Assembly: GCA_003550325.1 (NCBI GenBank)
Contig: QKWP01000347.1
Location: 258,366 to 322,365, forward strand
Direction: 5' to 3'
DNA length: 64,000 nucleotides
Source: Gigaspora rosea
Taxonomy: Eukaryota; Glomeromycota; Glomeromycetes; Diversisporales; Gigasporaceae
Shown here: one piece after another, positions 48,308-59,475 of the stretch
Position numbering within the stretch: the first letter of the stretch is position 1
How the letters are laid out: each line of letters begins with the position of its first letter
Notes under the pieces: generated by a model
Told to the model about the DNA's origin: nothing
Databases searched by the model: none
What the model saw: the letters and a program-made list of their open reading frames with translations, nothing else
Made by a program: the position numbers and the translations under genes

Positions 48308-51300
48308 ATCAACTGAATGATGATGACTTACCCTGGAGCACCGATGATAAACAGCGGAATACGAGTTAATATGCACACAGTAATCGCGAGTACATTCTCA
48401 AGGAGAGCAAAGTTCTCAGCAACCATACTCGGCTTTGTCATACGTTTCATAAAATCTTTCTGCTCTCCTTGAACTACTTCCATAAAAGTTTTAGAATCAA
48501 TCTCCAAATCAAACTCCTCAAAAATTTCACACATTGTTTCCTGATATTGATTGCGTAACTCTTGATCAAAAAATCGAGCTTGATAACAAAGGCTTAGTGC
48601 CAATATATAGGATTTTATAATACTACTAGGACCACTTCCAAAATAGGCTTTAATATCATTTGCCATACGTAAAAATTTAGATCTAATATTCTGTTCAGAT
48701 ATTTTTTCAGCAATTTTTTGACGTTCATCAATACTTTTACAAAAGAATTTAAATATAATTATGGCTCTTTTTACATCACGTAAACTAACGCTATGTACTC
48801 CTTCATGAGTTCTTACAAATTCTTGAGAAGCAAATAAAAGTTCTGTGAATAAATCTGCATTCTGTAAATCTTTCTGGGATTTCTTAACCATTATATTTAT
48901 ATAAACTTTTTCATCTGAAGGTTTTAAAACACCGTAATCCCAAACATAATCTAAAATTTGATCAGGAAGTGGTCGTACTTGATAAACAAGGCTATTCTTT
49001 TCTTCATATCTATCTACTAGTAATCCTGCTTGTGTATCAGCTTTTTGACGAAAACGATAAGGGTTACATGCTGCAAAAAGCCTAATGTTTTTATGAATTT
49101 CTTTTCCTAAAGTTTAAAGAAATTTGTAATGTTAATGTTATTACTACTGTATAATGATTAATTATAATAAAGATTAAAACTTGATGTAAAAGTGTAAAGG
49201 AAATATAAAAACCTAGAAGTAACCGATGAGCGATGAGATCTGCGAGAATACCGATATGATTACATGTATTAATCTCGTCGAAAAACAACCATATTTCACC
49301 TTCCTCTGCAGCAGTTTCAGCATCAGATATGAATTCAAGTATTCGTTCTTTAGTTATTCCAGCATGCAGGTTTAGAATTTCAAATCTAACATTCACAACT
49401 TCTGAAAGGAATTGGATGAGACTTGTCTAAAGTAATATTAATAAGAATATATATTAATTTACTAATTTACTATACTATAATTTAAAATTTACTACTAGCA
49501 AAAAAATTTATCACCTTGCCGCATCCAGCCTCACCGCAAATTACTACGGGTACATTTGCTCTTGATCTCAATAAAACCAGAGCCATCTTTAAAAGATTGT
49601 CTGTAGAAAGAGCATATGGTGCATATTCACGTTCCTCATGTGTTGTTCGTGCCAAACATTCCAATTTCTTCAAGATATCTTCACAAGACATATTATCATA
49701 ATTATCTAAAACGAAATTGGACCTTACGGGAAAATGTTGACTCGCCAATAAATTTTCGACATTTTTTGGAACCATGTTTCTATCACGATAAAGTGCACAA
49801 ATTGAATCAGGAGATTGCGATAAGAAAAATACTAATAAATGATTTGAATCCTCCCAATGTTTAATGGCCGTAATGCTTATGTCCTCATTATTTTCTTCGG
49901 ACAAGTTTTCGTGCTGGTTTTTTTTGGAATTCACTGATCGAGTTGCAAAATCCATGGATACTTCTATTAACGTTTCTAATAATGTCTCTCGGATATTAAT
50001 AGCTGCTTCCATTAATTTTAATGTAGTTACGCGAAAGAATTCGCTAGATGACATTCGTTTCAACTGATCTGCAAGAACATTAACAAATATTTCAAGAAAA
50101 CGGTAGGTCCTGATATCTTGAGTGATATCATCAAAGAAATATTCTTGCAATAATTGTTTACAACGATCCTCAGAGATTAACTTTTCTGCGTCATTAAGGT
50201 CGATGTCAGTTTTATTGATTGTATCAAGATCATATGCATCTAAATATCTTGCGACGATTTGAATAGGACTATTCACATTTTGAGGAATAATAATGTTGTT
50301 GATATTCCATGTCAAATGTATATTTTCTAAATGTCCAATTATTGGAATTGAATTTAACAAGTTTTGATTCATGGTTGATTCTATTTCTATATATATTTGT
50401 GGAGGTGAGATGGTGTTTAAGAAATCGGTTCTGTCTCTCACAATTTTAAATGTAAGAAATTCGAATAAAAACATATTAACATCATAATGATGGTCTATTA
50501 GCATGATATTTAAATGTAAACTTTCATTATCTTTTAATTTAATCTCTGATAACTTTTGCACAAGCATTCCGAATGTCATTCCATCACTTATTAAAAATTT
50601 TCGAGGGATCAATCCATTAGTTCGACTATGCTCTTCAATCCACTTGGTCTTTCCTAGACCGGATAAATCCGATGAAACTACCAATACATTAGGACACAAT
50701 TCCTTATAAATATTGCGCATTGAAACTGCATCAAACCCTTGAATTACGTGTGTATATTCTGGAAATTGATCGAGTACATGATGATGCATACTATTTTCAA
50801 GACAGCAAATTAAGGCAAGATAGAATTGCTTTTCTTGTTGACATAAAGAACGTATGCTCGATACTAATTGATATTGCAATTCAAAATTAAGAAATTCTAC
50901 ATTTGCAATAATAAATAAATGTTCTCCATATCCATTCTTTGCAGCAAAAAAACAACGTTTTGTGAAAGTGAGTAATTCTTCTTCTGTAGTTGAAGATTTA
51001 CAAATTAAAAGTTGCCATGCTGCTGGATAACATTTATTATGTGAATTACATAAAGACATAATAACATTAGGTACTCTAAATTTATTATCACATTTTGCAA
51101 TGAAAAGATGTCCTTGACGGACCACATTCACAGTTTCATGATTAACAATGGCCGTCATTTTTCGTTGAGTGATAGGAATTTGACTAAATATTCCATGTAA
51201 AGTTGTACCAATTTTGCATAATATAGCATAATAATTTTTGGGTTGAAGATGAATTTCAAGGATATCAGATTCAAGAGTTGGTAAGTTGAATTTGAGTTTA

Positions 51301-54300
51301 TCATTGACGAATCTCAAGAGTATCGAACATTTTTCTTTGATATCAGATTGTGTAGTTTCAATATTTTTATTACATGAAAAATAATCATAAAAATTCAAAA
51401 CATGTTGTGCTAGGAAAAAGGTCAAATAATAGTGATTTTTCTGTGCTTCATTAACGATCATTTTCCAGTTTTGTAAATCATTACGCAAATTCTCTAGCAA
51501 TTTTTCCATATCTTGAGTAGACTGTGTGGCACTTTTAAACACTCGATATCTAAAATTTCCAAGTTCTTTTAGAGAGGAAGCAGTATCAATTATTTTTTGA
51601 GCGAGATCAACTCTAATAACAAATTCATTCATATGATCTAATGTGATTTCACAAGCTTTAAAACTTTCATCATCCAAAGTTTTCGCGTTCGTATTGGTAG
51701 GAGCTTTTGCTATCAATAAAGCTCGACCACGCAAATCTTGAAGGTCAGCAAAAGTATATCTCGCAACGCCATCTCGTACAATGTCAGATGGATATGACAA
51801 TGTCGCTGTATATCTATTCTCATTATCATCCATTCTTTTAAATAGAAATACACCCTTTGTCACTGAATAGAATATCTTTTCTTTTGTCATTTCCCCACGA
51901 TTAGAAATATTTTTGTACATATTAATCAATGCTTGAGCATTTGCATTACACAGTCGCAACTTTGAAATCAGAGATGGGTTATTTTTTATTATATCATTTA
52001 AAATTTGTAAGAATACTTGTATCGTTGACAGATAATCATCCTCATTTCTTTCTTCAAATAAAGGTTCCAAAATTTGTTTTACTTGAATAAATGTTTGGAC
52101 AGTATTTTCTTGGATCAAACGTTCATCTGAATGATCATCAACTCCATTAATTAAATTTTTAAGATTATGACCGACAAGTGATTTAAGAAAAATAACAAAA
52201 TCTATAGCCAAAGAGATTTCCACAATTGTTGACCAAATGTCATTTGTTAATGATGACATATTTTCAATTTTATCAAGTTGATCAAATATATTATGTAGTT
52301 GACAAAGTAATAATTCTTTATTTTCTAAAATATCAATCTGTTCTTCGATCCAAGAATCTTGATCACATGGAATAACACCTAAAGCTTTAATCACAATTAA
52401 AAGATGGCGTAGTCTTTCCGACGTTAGTGAAATACTAACTAAAAGTTTCACTGAATTAATTAATTTTTGGACACTTTTATCGTTATTTCCATTATTATAC
52501 ACTAAATGTTTCACTGAATTAATTAATTTTTTGACATTTTTATCGTTATTTCCAGTATTATTATACGATTTAAACTTGTCTACATAAGGAATCATAAAAT
52601 TAATTTCTTTATCAACGTGTTCCACGTCGACATTCTTCCAGAATTCACTTGCTTCTGAACATTTAATCTCTTCCCAATTATCGTATTCTTCGCATACTAT
52701 CTTATAATTATCAATGGCCTCATTAAAAGTTTCATTCATAACTTCAACTGTCAATTCTGTATCCAATACAACTTGAAAAACGTTATAGAAAGTTTGTGAA
52801 TCAACAAAGTGATAATAATTTTTCATAATTTCAATAGTCATTGAATGTATTGACCAGTGATCTTTGTCGTATGATTCTCTAAGTGTGAGTGTAGCATCAG
52901 CTGATCTTTTTTCTAAATCGACAAGATAATATTTCACATTTGGAACTAACCGAAGAGGACAGAATTGTTCATAAAATTTTTGAAGACGTTCCAAAGTTGA
53001 GTGGTATTCATAACATAGAATGTAACTTTGTTCAATAACTTCTTCTGTAATTATAACATCATATTCTCCTTGATAATTTGCTATAGCAGAATTAATATAA
53101 TCCTTGAGAAATTTGTTGTTATTGATAAAATATTTAAAAATTTTTTGAAGCAGTCTTATTGCGATGGTGTGATTTCTAATATTTGTAGCTATATGAAATA
53201 TCATTCTGCATACTTCATTAAAATATGAATGAGAATGCAATTTTTTTGTACAACCATTTGCTTTAAACATGGCCATCCAAAATTTCGCAAATTGAAATAA
53301 CGAAAGTTGAAAAGATTCTATATCAGAATATTTAACATCTTGCAAGCGACCGAGTATAAAGCATAAAATTTCTTCACAAAAGCTAAATTGAAAATTTCAT
53401 ATTAATTTAAAATATAATTTTTACATAAATTTAAATGAATCACTAAAAATGTTAATATTTCATACCGATTTGGGATATACAAATTCTCTGTGCTATTACA
53501 AATCCTCATAATCTTTTCCAAGAGGCGTTCATCAGGAACTTGAACAAGTCTAACTCTTTCCTTTACCATAGATATAAAATGAGTTATTATTTCTTCATGA
53601 AAATCACCAATATTTGATGTAATGGAGAAAATTGAATCATCGGATAATAATGTCACAATATTACGATTTAATAATTTATTTAAAACTTCTCGACCATGTT
53701 TCGAAGTTGAATGCATCATTGAAAGATAACGGAAAATATCGTAAGTTGAACATTCTTTACAGATATTTATAAACCATTTGATCGATTCTCTTTCAATTTC
53801 GCTTTTAATTTCCTTTGAATTTAATCCCAAAATAAATCTTAAAATGTTTGGAAAAGTTATCAGTACAATTCTTTGATTAGATTCAGCAATGGCTTTAAGT
53901 ACGTTGGCATATTCTCTAAGTTGCCATCCTAAATTAGATTCCTTAAGAAGCCTGAGAAGTACGGAGACGTTTTTGTCGTTCCAATATAGTTTTTTTTCCC
54001 TAATCAATTCTATAAGTCTTTTACGAATTTCATTTTTAAAATTATTATTCTTCAAATCTTTAAAATTTTCCCGTAAGCTTACGAGACTTTCTACGTCATA
54101 TGAGATTTCAATGAGTTTGCATAACATTTTATCTAGTCCGTTGGAATTAGATTTCTTAAGACCATTAATGATAGGCTTTATTTCATTTAATAATTTTATA
54201 AAGTGATTAGGTTGCTTTTCGAAATCATGACTTTCTATTGAATCAATAAATGAATATGTCCTATCAAATTTAGAAGCAAGAGCAAATAATGTAATCCAAT

Positions 54301-55054
54301 CTAGAGAACCACATTTGGAGTTATGCTGAAACAAAGATTTAATGGCCTTTACGACCAAGGATTTTATATCAGACAATATGCTATAATTACCATCAATGAT
54401 TTTAAGTTCCTTTATCATTATGTCGGATGGAAAATTATTTGGAAGACCATATATATATAACCAGGCGTTTGCATCTAAATAAAAGCCAAGGAGAACACAT
54501 AAAAATAACATTTGTTCTTTAGTTTTATTTGTTGTTAAGTGTTGCTCAATGAAACCCAAAATTTCATTAAATTCTGCAAGATTCCTATGTTTTTCGATAA
54601 TATATTGATATTCCATGACCCCATCGCTTAAGTTATCAGGAGATTCAATAGTTTCGTAAATATAATTAACGAATGCATAGTCTTCGTTTGAAGTTGAATT
54701 TTTTTTATTTTTTTTAAAAGTTTCACTATCCTCCCAAATATCATAAATATTTTTACGGAATTCCATTCGTCTATTGAATTCAGATCCAAATCCTTCAAAA
54801 TTTAACAATGGATTTGAGAAAATTCCTGATGAAACCAAACAATATTTGTATTCAACATCCGTGTTTACTGGAATTTGTATAGGATTAGAGACCCAAAGAT
54901 TAGAATCTTGAATTTGATGAAGGAGTACTTTAGGTTGCTCCCAATTGCCTAAAGCTTCGCAATTACCCAAAACTGCGGGTTTGTACGAACGTGTATCAAG
55001 TGGTAAATGAACATGAAAAATTATTGTGGTAGTGACGTCGTCTGTATCATTCAT
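40761..55054 (-). CDS. RNF213-like: RNF213-like giant AAA+ protein with RZ finger and no RING
   Basis: Fourteen exons: 55054-53466, 53382-49515, 49426-49213, 49106-48332, 48226-48139, 48050-47915, 47821-47665, 47571-47391, 47300-46959, 46874-46820, 46729-45586, 45507-43108, 43017-40896, 40817-40761. All introns are GT-AG, 78-106 bp, frame kept throughout; 4,375 residues (human RNF213 about 5,200). Start chosen because the CBM20-like fold (residues 8-115, LGNCEALGNWEQP) follows at once. A degenerate Walker A (GLGKT) is near 1438-1442. First good AAA unit: Walker A GEAGCGKT across intron 2 (1813-1820), Walker B FFDE to 1870, sensor AACNPYRFR near 1902-1910. Second: GAPGASKS 2146-2153, VVLLDE 2218-2223. 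RNFGG near 2344-2348. RZ finger 3653-3685 (CGRP...CNQC...IGGLDH), then a C-terminal domain. No RING is present before the RZ. Family: cytosolic dynein-like AAA+ ubiquitin ligase of lipid droplets and pathogen surfaces in animals; the fungal role is unknown. Confidence 0.93.
42912..43016 (-). other. RZ-type zinc finger segment of the RNF213-like protein
   Basis: Residues 3651-3685. Reads CKCGNLYFIGDCGRP, then CNQC and IGGLDH. The last three Cys (3664, 3673, 3676) and the IGG turn follow the RZ family. The first pair is Cys-x-Cys (3653, 3655) where animal RNF213 has Cys-x3-His (CPNGH). Confidence 0.85.
48260..48302. repeat. (AT)n microsatellite in intron 4
   Basis: About 17-20 AT units directly downstream of the branch/acceptor side of the intron; likely polymorphic and able to vary intron length. 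Confidence 0.8.
52441..52566 (-). repeat. In-frame 63-bp tandem duplication in exon 2
   Basis: Two adjacent copies encode GNNDKNVKKLINSVKHLV and GNNDKSVQKLINSVKLLV (residues about 803-845). Copies differ at a few bases and the frame is kept. It lies in the stalk between the CBM20-like domain and the AAA core. Confidence 0.85.
54709..55033 (-). other. CBM20-like starch-binding fold at the N-terminus
   Basis: Residues about 8-115: FHVHLPLDTRSYKPAVLGN, then LGNWEQ and a VEYKYCLV strand, the usual CBM20 order. Animal RNF213 also starts with a CBM20-like domain. In this class it is thought to help glycogen or lipid-droplet contact; here that is inference. Confidence 0.75.
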
Positions 55055-55880
55055 GTTTAAAAAATAGTATTTTTTTTATCTTTCTTGTTTAAATAGAAAA
55101 GTAAAAATAAAATTCAAGACTTTTTCGTACTTCCGCACTTTTGTTTTTAAAACTATACGCTTTCGATTAATCTAATACAAAATTTTATGGCATAAGCAAA
55201 CAATGTTTTTAGACATTTTAATTAGTGCTATCGTTTATTGCTCTTTTAATAAAACAAAAGATCAAAAAATTTAGCAAAAGAAAAAAAATTTTCAAATTAG
55301 CTTTATTTATTCTATTAAAATTCTATAAGTTGTCAATAGAAAACTTTATTTGCGCCAATGAAGCAATATGACAAATAAGGTTTGCAAAAATGTGCGACCT
55401 TAGTTAAAATCAGTAATTACAGTACATATTAGTAGCCAAGGCTTTAAGTTTGGGGGTATTTCAAATGTTAATTACAATGACAGTCTATTTTACGTTCATA
55501 ATAGAGGCACAATTGCTATAATGGTAATTAATTAACTTTATGAGTAAACAAAATATTATAAGGTTTAACTAATAAGATACGTACCCGGGCGATGAATGTA
55601 AAGTTACCATTTTAGTACGGTGTAAAGAATCAAAAATCACAATTATATACTTAATGGAGACAAAATATAAACAAAAATAGATAGTATTTCTTATCCTTAT
55701 TGTGACAATTTAAGAAATATTGATTTTGTTGTGTAACTTGATTATAAGATTATATTACAGATTACGCACAACAGTGATTTAAACAACTACTTAAGGCAAT
55801 AATCAAGTAGCACATTTAAATCAATTATTGCACAAGTCTTATGACTCATTTATTGAAAATAACTAAATTTTATTAACCAT
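55055..55880. other. 5' flank of the RNF213-like gene
   Basis: AT-rich, no open frame of note. The promoter must lie here or in the next repeat, but no motif can be assigned with confidence. Confidence 0.4.
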
Positions 55881-55894
55881 GAAAAATTAATCAA

Positions 55895-56089
55895 TTGGCT
55901 TTCATAACCCGGCTGGGTCAAATTTGGAAACCTCAAAAAAAAATTTTTTTTTATATGTTTTAATAACCGGGTGGGAATTTAAGAAAAATTTTATATAAAT
56001 TTCAAAAAATTTTATCTACCGGTATGAAATCTAAAGAAAAAAAGCCGACCGGCCGGGTCAGTTAAAAAGATATATGTTATGAAAACCAA
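55895..56089. mobile_element. Short TIR element (TTGGCTTTCATAAC ends)
   Basis: Ends TTGGCTTTCATAAC and, inverted, TTGGTTTTCATAAC (13 of 14), each followed by a CCCGG / GACCCGGCCGG section. A partial inverted relative is at 11,841-11,955, and there the similarity runs past this edge by 17 bp, so the true ends may be about 20 bp further out (55,875-56,112). Confidence 0.55.
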
Positions 56090-56393
56090 GTAATTAAATT
56101 TGTATGTTTTTCAAAAAAATTTATTAAAATTTCTGGGGTTATGCAATGTCGACGACCCTTACATATTAGTACAATACCAAGAACGTAGTCATCCTGCATA
56201 ACGGATAATTATAAAGTATGGTTTCCGCATCACATCTACTTATTTGTGCGGGTAATACAAACTCCTAAAGAGAAAATAGTCAATCAGAGAGTGCAAATTT
56301 GATTATTTCGGATCAGCCCGAAAAGAATCCAAACACGCGTAGAAGAAGGAAAAAAAGAAATATGCAAAAACTAATGTTTAAGTCGATCTTGGT
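56090..56393. other. Spacer before the hAT element
   Basis: No gene seen. The last eight bases (56,386-56,393, ATCTTGGT) are the left TSD of the hAT element. Confidence 0.5.
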
Positions 56394-56654
56394 TAGGGAT
56401 GGGTTCGGTCAGCTAGGTCAGCTATCGGTCAGCTATCATCGACTATCGACTACTAGCCGGCTATAGCCGGCTATAGCTGATCAATTACTTGATCACTTTC
56501 TTAATTATTTGTTAATTAAACAAATAAACAAATGACAAATAATTATATTTTATATGTAATACAGTTATACAATATTAGAGTACCCTACCCATGTGGCGAA
56601 AAAAGTTCGGGTCACATGTTATAAACAGCCAATCAAAATAATCAAAATATTGAA

Positions 56655-56791
56655 GATCCGATCTACATTTTCAAAACAATCTAATTCTGGTCAAATTTGT
56701 AGATCATTTGGCCTATTGGAGATGATCCCCAAAAGGCCAAACGATCTGTAAATGACCAGAATTAGATTTTGAAAATGTAGATCGGGGATCG
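56655..56791. repeat. Long hairpin inside the hAT
   Basis: GATCTACATTTTCAAAA.AATCTAATTCTGGTCA and its inverted copy pair over about 50 bp each, with the inner GATCATTTGGCC / GGCCAAACGATC continuing the stem. Probably a small foldback element. Confidence 0.65.
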
Positions 56792-56849
56792 GTCAAAATT
56801 AGCCCATACGAATTTTCAAGATTCTAGCAAAGATTTATCTGTATCTACT

Positions 56850-57890
56850 TGACTAAATTCAGTAAAAAAAAAATTTATTTTAATTCTAAATTTACTTTTG
56901 TAGTATTAAAAAAAAATTTATCGAAATTTGATAGATGGGTGTTGAGAAATCTTTACTAAAATTTTAAAAAACAGATAATTTTACAAAAAATTGGTAAATT
57001 TTTTTTTTTTTTAGCTTAAACGAAGAGTTCTCAACAACCATTATTCAAATTAGATGAAATTTTTTTTGGTAAAATTTTTTTTTTTTAGCTTCAAACGAAG
57101 ATTTCTCAACAACCATAATTCAAATTCGATGAAATTTTTTTTATTTTAATTCTGTAAGTTTATAGAATTAAATATATATACATATATATTGAAATTTAGT
57201 ACATTTTGTAAAACATAATTATTTATTTTATTATATCAAAATCCTGTTTCTTGCAAATCATTGACAAAAAATTGCTTGTTTGTTAGATAATGCATGCCTG
57301 TCTTTTACTATCTTACAATAAAAATACTTTAGCTATTGCACCAATTTTGCCATAGCAGATTCTCAATTTTAATTAGCTAACTAATATGCTTTACAAAAGT
57401 TTGGCACAATTGTTACATAATTTTTGGCCAGAATTTAAGTTTTTAACTTTTTAATACAAAAATAGAAATTTTGAAGGAAATAAGCCTATTCTATACTAAA
57501 ATTAGCCCAACATTTTTTATTTAATGGGCATTTATGTAGTATAAATTTTGTTAACCTTAAACAAAGATTTTTTAACAATGATTATAGCGCTTTGCAAAAA
57601 AGTGTGACCCTGTGATTTTCACGGTGATGATGGCAGAAAATTTCTGAGATTTTAATTTCCTATTGATCATAATTTTCATCAATAACGTCTATATTTTATC
57701 CGAAATCTTTAAAATTCTTCAAGTATCGAAAAATCTTATAGAATCGACTGATTTCTCATGGTTTTACATGACATCATGATCTGCAGAGGTCACACATTTT
57801 TGCAAAGCACAATAATACAAATTTGATAAAAATTTTTTTATTTTAATTCTGTAATCTTACAGAATCAAAGATATTCTTAAAATTGGATAA
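56850..57890. repeat. P1-related sequence and direct repeat R1 in the hAT
   Basis: CGAAGATTTCTCAACAACCA...TCGATGAAATTTTTTTTATT and inverted versions (56,850-57,180; 57,545-57,890) are diverged P1 units. Between them, 57,290-57,535 is a direct diverged copy of 63,305-63,555 (markers TGCCTGTCTTTTACTATC, CACCAATTTTGCCA, TACAAAAATAGAAATTTT). No gene. Confidence 0.6.
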
Positions 57891-58029
57891 ATAGTTATTA
57901 AAAAATCTTCACTAAATATTTTAGAAAAAATTAGCTACAACTTCTTTTTATATGTACCTAAACTTTGAACAAAATTTACTTGGCATTTACCTAATCAAAT
58001 ACAATCAAAATTATTTATAAAATCTTTTG

Positions 58030-58960
58030 ATTGAACTTGATTAGATAAGTTCCAAATAACCTTTATTAGCTTGTATTGAAATTATTGTGATTTTTACAAT
58101 AAGTCATTAAAAACTTTTGTTACATAGCTTGTTATTTCATTAAATTATAGTATGTAGTTAATTTGTATTGAATTATAATTTTTACTATAAAAAATTGTTA
58201 CAGAACTTACTTTTATTCTAATTATCACAGTATATGATTGTTAGTTGTATTAAAATCATTATTATTTTGTTATAAACTATTGTAAAAATTCTGTTATATT
58301 AGATAGTATTAGAATTATTATAATTTTTATTATGAGTTTATGCAAAACTTATATTCTATTCTGGTACCTACATATAATTTAATTTGTATTAATCTGCATT
58401 AAAATTATTGTGAACTCTATTGTGAATTATTGTAAAAAATTCTGGTACAAAGCTTGCTTGTTATTTCAGTAATATATAGTATATAGCTGGTTTGGTAATT
58501 TAAAATTATAATTATTAAGCCAAATCTACTATTTTAGAAATATATAGTATGTAGTCAAAATTGAATTAGAATCATAATTTATATTGTAAGCTACTATAAA
58601 ATTCTGTTACAAATCTAAGTTAAATTATTTTGTATTTAATTTCTATTATGGTTTACTAAATTTATTTACTATTTTTATAATAGCAATATATATTGGAATT
58701 ATTGTAATTTCTATTATAAGCTATTGATTATTGTATTATGTATGTTTCTAGAAATTATATTATATAGTTAAAATCATTAGTTTGTATTGGTTTTACTATA
58801 AAAATTTTTTTATAAAGCATACTTGCTATTCTAGTATTGCTAAGACTAAATTATTTTTAGTAATTATACTATGTGCTAATATTATTTATTATTAGAATCT
58901 TGTAATAATAAATGATTAGTATAATTAAATATTATAGTATATATATAAAGTATAATATAA
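58030..58960 (-). repeat. Loose 105-110 bp tandem family, reverse orientation
   Basis: Six or more diverged monomers (TTGTATTGAATTATTGTAATTTCTATTATAA...TTCTGTTACAAAGCTTACTTGTTAT). Reverse complement of the monomers at 3,380-3,600, 6,180-6,420 and 25,568-26,225. No gene. Confidence 0.6.
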
Positions 58961-59475
58961 GTCAATATTATAGCATATATCTGATATTGTAATAAAGGTT
59001 GTAGCTTTTTGATATAGTAATTTTATTTGAGTTATGTTACAAAAAAGATATTTTACTAATTAAATTTTGTTATCTATATTATATAGTAATTATAATTATT
59101 TTATATTTAGATTATATTTTTAAATATAACCAATTAAAAATACTAAAATTCATAGACTTGAAATTAAGTTATAAAGATTATATAATGTATTTAAAATATT
59201 TAATAAATAAATATATAAATATAAAATAAAATAATGATATAAAAATAAATATATAAATATAAAATAAATAATGATATAAAAATAAAATAATAACATAAAA
59301 ATAAAAGAATAATATAAAAATAAATAATAATAAAAATAAAATAATAATATAAAAATAAAATAAAAAATTAGGCAAATTTGCCAAGAAAAAAACCCAATGG
59401 GAAAAACCTTATTTTAATAAGTAAATAATAAATAACAAATATATAAAATATAATAATTTTAAATATAATAAATTG
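58961..59475. repeat. A/T-only low-complexity tract downstream of the transposase
   Basis: 59,178-59,370 is a decayed (ATAAAAATAATA)n microsatellite. The apparent hydrophobic frame on the minus strand is a product of this composition. Confidence 0.7.

Noticed and set aside
49516-50709. Short plus-strand frames opposite exon 2
   Set aside because: They are antisense shadows of conserved coding sequence and have no domain features.
40761-55054. RNF213-like locus as a pseudogene or as several separate genes
   Set aside because: All 13 junctions have GT-AG ends and keep frame, the total coding length is a multiple of three, and Walker A motifs are completed exactly across introns 2 and 4.
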